From: Mycolicibacterium parafortuitum
GTDB taxonomy: Bacteria; Actinomycetota; Actinomycetes; Mycobacteriales; Mycobacteriaceae
Direction of reading: 5' to 3'
Assembly (NCBI RefSeq): GCF_002086815.1
Contig: NZ_MVID01000027.1
Location: 1-64,000 of the forward strand
Length of the DNA: 64,000 nucleotides
Shown here: in pieces, positions 9,486-17,638 of the stretch
Numbering within the stretch: position 1 is the stretch's first letter
Layout of the letters: each line of letters starts with the position of its first letter
Translations under genes and position numbers: made by a program
Notes under the pieces: model-generated
What the model was told of the DNA's origin: nothing
The model's database searches: none
Seen by the model: the letters and a program-made list of their open reading frames with translations, nothing else

Positions 9486-10553
9486 TCAGTCGAACAGGCC
9501 CGTCTGTCCGAGGCCCACGGCCCCGGCCGGCGGGGTCATCCCGAGATGTTTCCATGCCAGCGCCGTCGCGACCCGGCCGCGCGGGGTTCGCGCGATCATC
9601 CCGGCGCGCACCAGGAACGGCTCGCACACCTCCTCGACGGTGGTCGCCTCCTCACCGACGGCCACCGCGAGCGTCGACACCCCGACCGGTCCGCCGCCGA
9701 AGCTGCGGGTCAGCGCCAACAACACCGCGCGGTCGAGGCGGTCGAGCCCGAGTTCGTCGACGTCGTAGACCTCCAGTGCGGCCTTGGCGATGTCGCGGGT
9801 GATGACCCCGTCCGCGCGCACCTCGGCGTAGTCGCGGACGCGGCGCAACAGCCGGTTCGCGATGCGCGGCGTGCCCCGGGACCGACGGGCGATCTCCGCA
9901 CCAGCCTCGGCGCCGAGTTCGATGCCGAGGATGCCTGCCGAACGGGCCAGCACACGCTCCAGCTCGGCGGGATCGTAGAAATCCATGTGGGCGGTGAAGC
10001 CGAAACGATCCCGCAGCGGGCCGGTCAGCGCCCCTGACCGGGTGGTCGCCCCGACCAGGGTGAACGGCGCCACCTCCAGCGGGATCGACGTCGCCCCTGG
10101 GCCTTTGCCGACGACGACGTCGACCCGGAAGTCCTCCATCGCCAGGTAGAGCATCTCTTCGGCGGGCCGCGCGATGCGGTGGATCTCGTCGATGAACAGC
10201 ACGTCGCCCTCGATCAGGTTCGACAGCATCGCGGCCAGATCTCCGGCGCGTTCCAGCGCCGGACCCGAGGTGACCCGCAAGGACGAACCGAGTTCGGCGG
10301 CGATGATCATCGCCAGCGACGTCTTGCCCAGCCCGGGCGGACCGGACAACAGGATGTGATCGGGTGTACCGCCGCGGTTCTTGGCACCCTCGAGGACCAG
10401 CTGCAACTGCTCGCGCACCCGCGGTTGCCCGATGAACTCGCCCAGCGACCGCGGGCGCAGGCTGGCGTCGACGTCGCCTTCGCCGACGGTCAGCGCCGGC
10501 GACACCTCGCGCTCTTCGGGTTCCTCCGCCGAATCCCCTGGAAAACGGCCCAC
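9486..10553 (-). CDS. ruvB: Holliday junction branch migration DNA helicase RuvB
   Basis: A 355-residue AAA+ motor that drives Holliday junction branch migration with RuvA. Walker A is GPPGLGKTS, Walker B is LFIDEIH, the sensor region is GATTRSG, and the C-terminal winged helix ends near RGRVATALAWKHLG. I chose the GTG at 10553, four bases after the ruvA stop; the frame runs further upstream into ruvA but that part is not RuvB. Last gene of the SOS-regulated ruvC-ruvA-ruvB operon. Confidence 0.97.
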   Translation of the reverse strand: MGRFPGDSAEEPEEREVSPALTVGEGDVDASLRPRSLGEFIGQPRVREQLQLVLEGAKNRGGTPDHILLSGPPGLGKTSLAMIIAAELGSSLRVTSGPALERAGDLAAMLSNLIEGDVLFIDEIHRIARPAEEMLYLAMEDFRVDVVVGKGPGATSIPLEVAPFTLVGATTRSGALTGPLRDRFGFTAHMDFYDPAELERVLARSAGILGIELGAEAGAEIARRSRGTPRIANRLLRRVRDYAEVRADGVITRDIAKAALEVYDVDELGLDRLDRAVLLALTRSFGGGPVGVSTLAVAVGEEATTVEEVCEPFLVRAGMIARTPRGRVATALAWKHLGMTPPAGAVGLGQTGLFD

Positions 10554-10557
10554 GCTC

Positions 10558-11145
10558 CTACTTCTTCCCCAATATCGACAGCGCCGCGCGCAGCGTCGCG
10601 GACGTGCTGGCATCCGGATCGCCGGCCAGCACCTTGTCGGTGGCCTCCTCGGCCTGCTTCTGCGCGAAGCCGAGCCCGATCAGCGCCTCGACGACCGGAC
10701 CACGGACACCGTGCCCGCCGACCGCGGCCGATCCGGCGGCGGTGCTCGACCCGACCTTGTCCCGCAGCGTGAGCACCAGCAACTCCGCGGTCTTCTTGCC
10801 CACCTTCGGGATTCGCGTCAGAGCGGCGACGTCGCCGCCACCGATCGCCTGGCGCAGCGTCGGGCCGTCATACATGGCCAGCGCGCCCAGCGCGATGCTC
10901 GGTCCGATCCCGGAGACCCCGAGCAGGGTCAGGAACAGGTCGCGGGCATCGGTGTCGGCAAAGCCGTAGAGGGTCTGCGAATCCTCTCGCACGATCATCG
11001 CGGTGATCAGCTTGGCCTCGCTGCCACGGCGCAACGTCGCGAGCGTGGCCGGGGTGGCCATCACCTTGTAGCCGACGCCGGCCGCCTCGATCACGACGTG
11101 ATCGAGCGCGATGTCGGTGACCTCACCGCGCACCGACGCGATCAC
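10558..11145 (-). CDS. ruvA: Holliday junction DNA-binding protein RuvA
   Basis: A 195-residue protein that binds four-way junctions as a tetramer and recruits RuvB. It starts MIASVRGEV and carries helix-hairpin-helix segments GVSGIGPSIALG and IPKVGKKTAELL, plus a C-terminal domain that contacts RuvB. The GTG start at 11145 overlaps the ruvC stop as GTGA, so translation is coupled. The open frame extends far upstream through ruvC, but only this part matches RuvA. Confidence 0.97.
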   Translation of the reverse strand: MIASVRGEVTDIALDHVVIEAAGVGYKVMATPATLATLRRGSEAKLITAMIVREDSQTLYGFADTDARDLFLTLLGVSGIGPSIALGALAMYDGPTLRQAIGGGDVAALTRIPKVGKKTAELLVLTLRDKVGSSTAAGSAAVGGHGVRGPVVEALIGLGFAQKQAEEATDKVLAGDPDASTSATLRAALSILGKK

Positions 11146-11735
11146 CGTGCGCTCCGGGCACTCCGGCGGGCCTCCGCTTTCAACGTGTGAGCCTTCAGGG
11201 TGGCCTGGTACTTGCGGCGCTGCTCGGCCGCCAGTTCCTCGGCCGCGGCCATCCGCGAGATCATCGGTGCGCGCCAGCAGTGACAGATCGCGAGCGCGAG
11301 CGCGTCGGCGGCATCGGCCGGCGTGGGTTTCTGCTGCAGCGCAAGGATTCTGGTGACCATCTCGGTGACCTGGGCCTTGTCGGCGCGGCCGTTGCCGGTC
11401 ACCGCGGCTTTCACCTCGCTCGGCGTGTGGAAGTGCACATCGATGTCGCGGCGCGCGGCCGCAAGCGCGATCACCCCGCCCGCCTGAGCGGTGCCCATCG
11501 CCGTGTTGGCGTTCTGGTTGGCGAACACCCGCTCGACCGCGAGGACGTCGGGCCGGTGCGTGTCGAGCCAGTGCTCGACGGCGTCGCTGATCGCCAGGAG
11601 CCGGTGCGCCAGCGGGTGGTCGGCCGGCGTGCGCACCACGTCGACGTCGAGCGCGGTCACCTGGCGGCCGCGCCCGCTCTCGATGACCGACAGCCCGCAC
11701 CGCGTCAGCCCGGGATCGACTCCCATCACCCGCAC
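11142..11735 (-). CDS. ruvC: Crossover junction endodeoxyribonuclease RuvC
   Basis: A 197-residue resolvase that cuts Holliday junctions symmetrically. All four acidic catalytic residues are present: Asp7 (GVDPGL), Glu68 (AVERVF), Asp141 and Asp144 (DAADALALA). The GTG start at 11735 is preceded by AAAGGAGG. The C-terminal tail beyond residue 165 is Lys/Arg-rich, as in other actinobacteria. First gene of the ruvCAB operon; a LexA-like box lies 16-31 bases upstream. Confidence 0.97.
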   Translation of the reverse strand: MRVMGVDPGLTRCGLSVIESGRGRQVTALDVDVVRTPADHPLAHRLLAISDAVEHWLDTHRPDVLAVERVFANQNANTAMGTAQAGGVIALAAARRDIDVHFHTPSEVKAAVTGNGRADKAQVTEMVTRILALQQKPTPADAADALALAICHCWRAPMISRMAAAEELAAEQRRKYQATLKAHTLKAEARRSARSAR

Positions 11736-11750
11736 GCCGACTCCTCCTTT

Positions 11751-11766
11751 GTGAACATTTGTTCGA
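11751..11766 (-). promoter_or_regulatory. LexA (SOS) box for ruvC-ruvA-ruvB
   Basis: Read on the minus strand the site is TCGAACAAATGTTCAC. The mycobacterial LexA consensus is TCGAAC-N4-GTTCGA, so the left arm is perfect and the right arm differs at its last two bases. Its place just before ruvC fits LexA repression of this operon, known in mycobacteria. Confidence 0.8.
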
Positions 11767-11807
11767 GAGCTTAACGGCTGGGACCGACGGCGCCGGGTAG
11801 GACACGC

Positions 11808-12419
11808 TCAGCGGGCGTCGACGGCGACGCGCGTTCCGGTGCGGGGCGCGAGCGCGATCCCGCGGTACTGCGGAGCCATCGTCGCGCCGGTGGCCAGTAG
11901 TGGCGCGACGTCGCGCATCGCGCGGGCCAGCAGGAACGCCCCCTCCAGCCCGGCGATCAGCGCCGTCGTGACCTGACGCGCCAGGGGTTCGTCGAGTCCG
12001 CGGGACGCGAAGTATGCCGCCCCTCCGTCGATCCACGCGGTGAAGACGTCGCACGTCGCCGAGCGCAACTCCTCGACCGTGTCGGCCACCTCGCCGGCGA
12101 CGCTGGCCACCGGGCACATGTTGGCGAAGCCGGTATCGGCCATATCGTGCGCCGCCTGGGTGAAGACGCCGTCGATCGCGGCGCCGAGGTCGGTGTAACC
12201 GTCGACGACCGTGGGGATCAGCAGGCCGTAGGCGAGGCCGGCGTTGGCCAGTGCCTCGCGGGCGATCTGCACCTTCCCGCCGCGGAAATGGTGATACAGC
12301 GAGCCGATCGGCGCGCCCGCAGCCTCGGCGAGGTCCTTCATGCTCACCCCCGCGTAGCCCTTGCGGCGCATCAGCTCCGCGGCCGCCGTCACGATCGATT
12401 CCCGCGTCGACCTTGCCAT
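11808..12419 (-). CDS. TetR-family transcriptional regulator
   Basis: A 203-residue TetR repressor. The N-terminal helix-turn-helix spans about residues 4-50 and includes YAGVSMKDLAEAAG and GSLYHHFRGGK; the rest is an all-helical ligand domain with CPVASVAGE, typical of the TetR_C LmrA/YxaF-like type. I prefer the ATG at 12419 because GGAGG sits just upstream; a GTG at 12425 is possible. The divergent alpha/beta hydrolase starts 62 bases away with a near-perfect palindrome between them, so it is the likely target. Confidence 0.9.
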   Translation of the reverse strand: MARSTRESIVTAAAELMRRKGYAGVSMKDLAEAAGAPIGSLYHHFRGGKVQIAREALANAGLAYGLLIPTVVDGYTDLGAAIDGVFTQAAHDMADTGFANMCPVASVAGEVADTVEELRSATCDVFTAWIDGGAAYFASRGLDEPLARQVTTALIAGLEGAFLLARAMRDVAPLLATGATMAPQYRGIALAPRTGTRVAVDAR

Positions 12420-12454
12420 GCCCACCTCCGCGTGTCAGGCTAGAGCATACATTC

Positions 12455-12470
12455 TAGAACGATCATTCTA
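12455..12470. promoter_or_regulatory. Probable TetR operator between the regulator and the hydrolase
   Basis: TAGAACGATCATTCTA matches its own reverse complement at 14 of 16 positions, with GATC at the centre. A partial copy (ATTCTA) overlaps its left side at 12451-12456. It lies 12 bases before the hydrolase start and 36 before the tetR start, ideal for repressing both. Confidence 0.75.
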
Positions 12471-12481
12471 TTGGAGGCGCC

Positions 12482-13327
12482 ATGAAGACGGTGCAGGTCA
12501 CGGCAGGCGCTCTGGAGTACCGCGAGGAGGGTGACCCCAGCGGTCGGCCGGTGGTCCTCCTGCACGGCCTGCTGATGAACGACGCGCAGTGGAACCTCGC
12601 GCTGCCACACCTGCCGCCCGGGTTCCGCTACCTGCTGCCGGTGCTGCCGCTGGGTGGACACCGCGTCCCGATGCGCGACGACGCGGACCTGACGCTGGGC
12701 GGCATGGTCGGCGTCGTCGCCGACTTCCTCGACGCGTTGGACCTCGACGACGTCACGCTGGTCGTCAGCGACTGGGGCGGGCCGCTGTTCCTCACCGACC
12801 TCGGCCGCGACCACCGGGTGTGCGCGCTGGTGGTGTGCCCGTCGGAGGCGTTCGACAACTTCCCACCGGGCCTGCCCGGCAAGGTCGCCTGGTTGGCCTC
12901 CCGCACCACGGGCACGGTGCGGCTGGCGCTGCGCCAACTCAGGATCGGATGGTTGCGCCGCCGGCGCCTGATCTTCGGGATGATGGCGAAACGCGATGTC
13001 GCGCAACCGATCGTCGATTCGTGGACGCGGGGCGGTCTCGCCTCGGCGGGGGTGCGCCGCGACCTGGTCAAGTACTGCCGCACAAGGTTCGACAGCACGG
13101 ACCTGATCCGGGCCACCGAGCGGCTCGCCGCGTTCGACCGGCCGGCGCTGGTGCTGTGGAGCGACAACCCCGTGATGCCCGCCGAGCACGGCCGGCGGCT
13201 CGCAGACCTGTTACCCCAGGGCCGGTTGCAGAAGATCGACGACGCCTACGTGCTGGTGATGCTCGACCAGCCCGAGCGCACGGCCCATGCGATCGGCCAG
13301 TTCCTGACGGTCACTGCGAATCGCTGA
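12482..13327 (+). CDS. Alpha/beta hydrolase with Asp nucleophile (haloalkane dehalogenase/epoxide hydrolase-like)
   Basis: A 281-residue alpha/beta hydrolase. VLLHGLL forms the oxyanion region. The nucleophile elbow reads VVSDWGG, placing Asp97 where esterases have serine, as in haloalkane dehalogenases and epoxide hydrolases. Near the C-terminus, where the catalytic His is expected, the sequence reads DDAYVLVMLDQPER with no His. This subgroup is common in actinobacteria but its chemistry is unclear. GGAGG precedes the ATG. Regulated by the divergent TetR protein, judging from the operator between them. Confidence 0.82.
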   Translation: MKTVQVTAGALEYREEGDPSGRPVVLLHGLLMNDAQWNLALPHLPPGFRYLLPVLPLGGHRVPMRDDADLTLGGMVGVVADFLDALDLDDVTLVVSDWGGPLFLTDLGRDHRVCALVVCPSEAFDNFPPGLPGKVAWLASRTTGTVRLALRQLRIGWLRRRRLIFGMMAKRDVAQPIVDSWTRGGLASAGVRRDLVKYCRTRFDSTDLIRATERLAAFDRPALVLWSDNPVMPAEHGRRLADLLPQGRLQKIDDAYVLVMLDQPERTAHAIGQFLTVTANR

Positions 13328-13646
13328 GCTGCAACCTCTGCGCCAGCGTGCCGGCCTCGGCCTCGGCGGCGAGTTCGGCGATGCGCTCCCCCGACTTGCG
13401 CCATCCGCGCACCCGCTCGCGGCCCACCTTCTCGCCCTCGCGCAGGATCTGCACCGTCCAGGACACGCCCAGCCACTTGGCCGCCAGCCACAACGGCCAC
13501 ATCAGCATGAACGGCAGCATGATCAGGAAGAACACCGCGTCCAGCGTCGCAAAGCCCGACTCCCACGGCAACGTCCGCCACCACCAGCGCCGGATCGTCC
13601 ACGTCCAACCGTCATCGTCGACGACTCTCTTCATGGGGCGTGGCAT
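13311..13646 (-). CDS. Small membrane protein, unknown function
   Basis: A 111-residue protein with a Trp/Arg-rich N-terminus (TWTIRRWWWRTLPWES), one or two hydrophobic helices at about residues 33-62, and a charged C-terminal helix rich in Glu, Arg and Ala. Starts at codon 1 or at Met5 are equally likely; neither has a clear ribosome site. Its last 17 bases overlap the end of the convergent hydrolase gene. No known family recognised. Confidence 0.55.
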   Translation of the reverse strand: MPRPMKRVVDDDGWTWTIRRWWWRTLPWESGFATLDAVFFLIMLPFMLMWPLWLAAKWLGVSWTVQILREGEKVGRERVRGWRKSGERIAELAAEAEAGTLAQRLQLSDSQ

Positions 13647-13700
13647 CTTTCGGTCGGCGGGGCGGTCGAACGGATTATGCCCCGCACACCCGCCCGGATG

Positions 13701-14957
13701 TCAGCCGAATGACGCGCGCGGCGCCCCGATTCCCCGGTCGATGGTGACCGGCCCGGCAGCCGACGGCGTCACCGGGAAGTCGAAGATCGCGGTCGGGATG
13801 TACACCGTGGCACACGCGTTCGGAATGTCGACGACACCCGACAGCCGGCCTTCGATCGGCGCCGCGCCCAGCAGCAGGTAGGCCTGCTCGGGGCTGTACC
13901 CGAACTTCGTCAGGTAGTCGATCGCGTGCAGGCACGCCCGCTGGTAGGACAGATGCGAGTCCAGATAACGCTGTTCGCCGTCGAGGGTGACCGACGTGCC
14001 GGAGAAGGCCAGCCATTCGGAGTACTGCGGGTCGGTGTTGCCGGGCATGAAGATCGCGTTCTCGGTGACGCCGTAGGTCTCCATCCCGCCGGGGATGACG
14101 TCGACCCGCAGATCGATGAACCCGCCCATCTCGATGGCGCCGCAGAACGTGATCTCACCGTCGCCCTGGGAGAAGTGCAGGTCTCCGACCGACAGGTTCG
14201 CCCCGTCGACGAACACCGGGTAGAACACCCGGCTGCCCTTGGTCAGGTTCTTGATGTCCTGGTTGCCGCCGTTCTCGCGCGGCGGCGCGGTGCGGGCGGC
14301 CTCGGCGGCGGCCTTGGTGAACGCGTCGCCGGTCAGTGCGCCGAGGATCGCGTCCTGCGGCTCGGGCGGCAGCGCCAGCGGCGGCACCCGGTCCGGGTCG
14401 GTGGCGATCAGTGCGGCCTCGCGGGTGTTCCATGTCGCCAGCAGACCGGCCGACGGCGCTGTGCCCATCAGACCGGGGTGCACGATGCCGGTGAACTCGA
14501 CATGCGGGACGTGGCGCGAGGTGGCCTTCTGGCCGGAGAAATCCCAAATCGCCTTGTAGGCATCGGGGAACTGCTCGGTGAGGAATCCGCCGCCGTTCTG
14601 CGTCGGGAAGATGCCGGTGTAGCCCCAGCCCTGGCCGGCGAGCGGACCCGAATCCTCCTGCGGGATCGGTCCCACGTCGAGGATGTCCACGATCAGCAGG
14701 TCGCCGGGCTTGGCACCCTCGACCGCGATCGGACCGGACAGCACGTGGACGGTGGTCAGCGGCGCGTTGAGGATGTCCTCGGCCGAGTCGTCGTTGTGGA
14801 TCGCCCCGTCGAACCACTCCCGGCAGTGCACCCGGAACGAATCCCCCTTTTTGACCGTGACGGCGGCCGGGATGTCGGGGTGCCAGCGGTTGTGGCCGAG
14901 CTTCTGCTGCTCGGTGAACTTTTTCGTGGAGTCGAGCGGAAAGACGATGTCCGGCAT
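13701..14957 (-). CDS. fmdA: Formamidase / acetamidase (FmdA/AmdA family)
   Basis: A 418-residue amidase that hydrolyses formamide or acetamide to ammonia and the acid. The family shows in GHNRWHPDIPA, WFDGAIHNDDSA, the GPIAVEGAKPGDLL strand, VEFTGIVHPGLMGTAPS and the C-terminal PEQAYLLLGAAPIEGR. Length fits FmdA of Methylophilus and mycobacterial amidases. It follows fmdB after 10 bases, the standard fmdBA order. It lies downstream of the PucR regulator and the nitrogen-compound operon on the same strand, so it may take up an amide made there; that link is inference. Confidence 0.92.
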   Translation of the reverse strand: MPDIVFPLDSTKKFTEQQKLGHNRWHPDIPAAVTVKKGDSFRVHCREWFDGAIHNDDSAEDILNAPLTTVHVLSGPIAVEGAKPGDLLIVDILDVGPIPQEDSGPLAGQGWGYTGIFPTQNGGGFLTEQFPDAYKAIWDFSGQKATSRHVPHVEFTGIVHPGLMGTAPSAGLLATWNTREAALIATDPDRVPPLALPPEPQDAILGALTGDAFTKAAAEAARTAPPRENGGNQDIKNLTKGSRVFYPVFVDGANLSVGDLHFSQGDGEITFCGAIEMGGFIDLRVDVIPGGMETYGVTENAIFMPGNTDPQYSEWLAFSGTSVTLDGEQRYLDSHLSYQRACLHAIDYLTKFGYSPEQAYLLLGAAPIEGRLSGVVDIPNACATVYIPTAIFDFPVTPSAAGPVTIDRGIGAPRASFG

Positions 14958-14967
14958 GGTTTTCCCT

Positions 14968-15252
14968 TCAGGGTCGTGGGAGTTTGCGGTGCAGTGGGTT
15001 GGTCGTGACCTTGCGCCCGGGCGCCTTCCGCGGCGGTGCGGAGACGACCCCGGGAGTGTCGGCCGTGCTTCGGGTGGCGTCGTGCAACGCCATCGCCGTT
15101 CCTGCGGAACGGCCCAGGTTGGGAGCGGCGATCATCCGGCGGGCCCGCCCCTGACACGTCGGGCAGGTGATCTCGTCGGGCCGGCTCTGCATCGGATGCA
15201 TCTGTTGTATGACGGCACAGCCTGATCGACAACGAAATGCGTAGAGGATCAA
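14968..15252 (-). CDS. fmdB: FmdB-family zinc ribbon protein
   Basis: A 94-residue protein with the FmdB signature: YAFRC near the N-terminus and two cysteine pairs, Cys8/Cys12 (CRSGC) and Cys30/Cys33 (CPTC), for one zinc. The tail is basic and disordered. It starts with TTG at 15252, preceded by GAGGGAAA; no in-frame ATG gives the motif. FmdB proteins are tied to formamidase expression, and fmdA lies directly downstream. Confidence 0.82.
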   Translation of the reverse strand: MILYAFRCRSGCAVIQQMHPMQSRPDEITCPTCQGRARRMIAAPNLGRSAGTAMALHDATRSTADTPGVVSAPPRKAPGRKVTTNPLHRKLPRP

Positions 15253-15389
15253 AGCATTTCCCTCGGCGGTCGCAGGGGTGGAGCGGGAGTGAAAGCCACC
15301 CTACCCAGGGTCACCGGTATGCGCGGGGCGGATGGACAACCCCACAGGAAATGGGTGCGGTGGTGTATCCGGCTACAGGGCGGAGGCCG

Positions 15390-16637
15390 TCACCCGTCGC
15401 GGTGGGGCGAACGCGGAGGCCGCATTGGCCCGGTAAAACCCTTGTCCTGGACTACTTTTGGGGCATGACGAGCGCCCGCGGGCTGGGCCCGCTCCCCCAT
15501 ACCCATATTGCGCGCCGCCCACAGGGCGATCCGGAAATTGATGCGGTCGCCCTCGTCGAGGGGGTTGGCCCCGGTCAGCTCGGCGATCTTCGCCAGCCTG
15601 TTGCGCAAGGTGTTGACATGCACGTAGAGCTGGCTGGCCGCCGCTGAGATGTCATTGCCCGGCGCCAGGAATGCTTCCAAAGACGACACCAGAAAGGCAT
15701 TGGCCGTCTTGTCGTGTTCGACCAGTGGCACCAGCAGCCGCTGGACGAAGGGCACCAGCCGAACCTTCGGGACCGCCGCCAGCAGGCCTTCGACCGTGGC
15801 TATCTCGTCGATGTGCACCACCCGGCGGCGTCTGGCCGCCTCCTGCAGCGCCTCCAGCGCTTCCGGGATCGCCCGCGCCATCGACTGTGGGTCGGCGCCC
15901 AGCGCCACGCCGCAGACCAGCTCCGAAGCGGCCAACTCGGCCTGGAACTCCGGCGTGTGCGGGCACAGCGCCACGATGCGCTCGCCGAGCAGGGCCACCG
16001 CCGCGCGGTGACGGTCGACCAGGGCGTGCACGCGGGTGTGGAGTTCAGCGGGAAACGCGCAGACCGCCACCGGCGCGCCGCTCAGGCCGTGCCGGGCGAG
16101 CGCGGCCTCCACCGGCCCCACCCCCAGCGTGCCGGCCATGAACCACCGCAGCATCGATCCGAGATCGCGTTCACCGGCCTCGACGTCCCGATCGGCCGCC
16201 CGCCGGGAGTCGACCCAGTCGATGATGCGGCGAAACGGCACCCCGGGACGCTGTATCAGCAGGGGCAGCCGGCGCTTGGTACACGACTGGACGAGCGGGG
16301 CCGGCAGATCGTCGAAGACATCGCCGATGCCGATCACCAGGCCGGTGACCCGGCGCTCGGCGAGGATCGACACGTACCGGTCGATCGCGGCCTCCGGCTG
16401 GCCGAGGACGGGCACGCCCACACTGAGGATGAGCTCCTCACCCATCAGGTACGGGGACGGGTCGGCCAGCTCGGTCGGATAGACGAACCTGATGGGCCGG
16501 GCCAGATCCGCGGTCGGGACGACGATCTCGACGTGCAGACTCGGTTCGGTGAGCATCTCCCCGATGCTGGCCGTGCCGCTGTGGGGTCCCGCGGCCACGG
16601 TCACGCCGTCGTCGACCTCCTGACCACCGATGGTCAT
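15390..16637 (-). CDS. PucR-family transcriptional regulator
   Basis: A 415-residue regulator. An N-terminal PucR sensory domain (about 25-135) is followed by a central GGDEF-like linker and the C-terminal PucR helix-turn-helix: ISAAASQLYVHVNTLRNRLA then ELTGANPLDEGDRINFRIAL, at about residues 330-375. PucR proteins respond to purine degradation intermediates or other small nitrogen compounds. The gene lies between the reductase of the upstream operon (56-base gap) and fmdB (137-base gap), so it could control either or both. Ligand unknown. Confidence 0.9.
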   Translation of the reverse strand: MTIGGQEVDDGVTVAAGPHSGTASIGEMLTEPSLHVEIVVPTADLARPIRFVYPTELADPSPYLMGEELILSVGVPVLGQPEAAIDRYVSILAERRVTGLVIGIGDVFDDLPAPLVQSCTKRRLPLLIQRPGVPFRRIIDWVDSRRAADRDVEAGERDLGSMLRWFMAGTLGVGPVEAALARHGLSGAPVAVCAFPAELHTRVHALVDRHRAAVALLGERIVALCPHTPEFQAELAASELVCGVALGADPQSMARAIPEALEALQEAARRRRVVHIDEIATVEGLLAAVPKVRLVPFVQRLLVPLVEHDKTANAFLVSSLEAFLAPGNDISAAASQLYVHVNTLRNRLAKIAELTGANPLDEGDRINFRIALWAARNMGMGERAQPAGARHAPKVVQDKGFTGPMRPPRSPHRDG

Positions 16638-16693
16638 CGCGACGCTCGTACTGCCATGTCAGCGAAGTCTAAGCGGCCGGGTGCCGGGTTCCA

Positions 16694-17638
16694 TCACAGA
16701 TCGAGTGTGAGCTTCGCTCCGCGTTCGGCACGTGAGACACAGATCATCATCGACGCGTTGGCGCGCCGCTCGTCGTCGCTGAGGAGATCGTCGCGATGGT
16801 CGACCCGACCGGAGAGCACCTTCGTCTCACATGTTCCGCAGAAACCGCTGGTGCAGGAGAAGGGCGTGTCGGGTGCCACCGCGAGTACCGCGTCGAGCAC
16901 GCTCTGGTCCGCCGGCACCGTGACGGTGACGCCGGTGCGCGCGAGTTCGACCTCGAACGCCCCGTCCTCGGCGGCGGCCGTCGCGGCGGGGGTGGCCGCG
17001 GTGAACTGTTCGATGTGTAGCGGCAGGTCAGGATAGCGAGCCGCGATCTCCCGGACCGCTGACAGCATGGCCGGCGGTCCGCAGCAGTACACCGCGGTGC
17101 CGGCCGGGCTCTCGGCGAATGCCCCCTCGAGGTCGGGCAGCCCGACCTCGTCCTGGGGGTGGAGGGCGACCGCGTCGAGGCCGGCGAGCCGGTCGGTGAA
17201 CGCCATCGCGGTGCGACTGCGCCCGCCGTAGAGCAGCGTCACCGCCGGTGGCTGCGGTCGCGACCGCAGCTCCTCGACCATCGCCAGGATCGGGGTGATC
17301 CCGATCCCCCCGGCCAGCAGCAGGTACCTCGGCGCGTCGACCAGCGCGAAATCGTTTCGCGGCTCCCCCACTTCCAGCACGTCACCGAGGCGTATCCGGT
17401 CGTGCACTTCCCGTGAGCCGCCCCGGCCGTCGTCGACCTTCAGCACCGCGATGGTGTAGCTGTGCGGGTCGCCGGGCGACCCGCACAGCGAGTACTGACG
17501 CACCGTCCCCGACGGGAGCGTGACGGGGATGTGGGCCCCGGCGCTCCAGTCCGGGAGCCGGTCCCCGGTCGGGCTGCGCAACTCGACGGAGATGACGGCG
17601 TCGGCTTCCAGTCGCAGTTGGGTGACGCGCAGCCTCAT
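16694..17638 (-). CDS. Ferredoxin-type oxidoreductase (VanB/PDR family), Rieske oxygenase reductase
   Basis: A 314-residue flavin/iron-sulfur reductase that feeds electrons from NAD(P)H to the adjacent Rieske oxygenase. In order: flavin-binding beta barrel (QYSLCGSP), NAD domain (LLLAGGIGITPILAM; CCGPPAM), and a C-terminal plant-type [2Fe-2S] ferredoxin with CTSGFCGTC and a fourth cysteine in MICVS. The layout is that of VanB and phthalate dioxygenase reductase. Its ATG overlaps the oxygenase stop as ATGA. Last gene of the coupled seven-gene operon. Confidence 0.93.
   Translation of the reverse strand: MRLRVTQLRLEADAVISVELRSPTGDRLPDWSAGAHIPVTLPSGTVRQYSLCGSPGDPHSYTIAVLKVDDGRGGSREVHDRIRLGDVLEVGEPRNDFALVDAPRYLLLAGGIGITPILAMVEELRSRPQPPAVTLLYGGRSRTAMAFTDRLAGLDAVALHPQDEVGLPDLEGAFAESPAGTAVYCCGPPAMLSAVREIAARYPDLPLHIEQFTAATPAATAAAEDGAFEVELARTGVTVTVPADQSVLDAVLAVAPDTPFSCTSGFCGTCETKVLSGRVDHRDDLLSDDERRANASMMICVSRAERGAKLTLDL

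Noticed and set aside
10558..12117. Extended frame that would fuse ruvA to upstream sequence (519 codons)
   Set aside because: Only the last 195 codons match RuvA; the rest is antisense-like shadow of ruvC and the TetR gene, and GTG 11145 is coupled to the ruvC stop.
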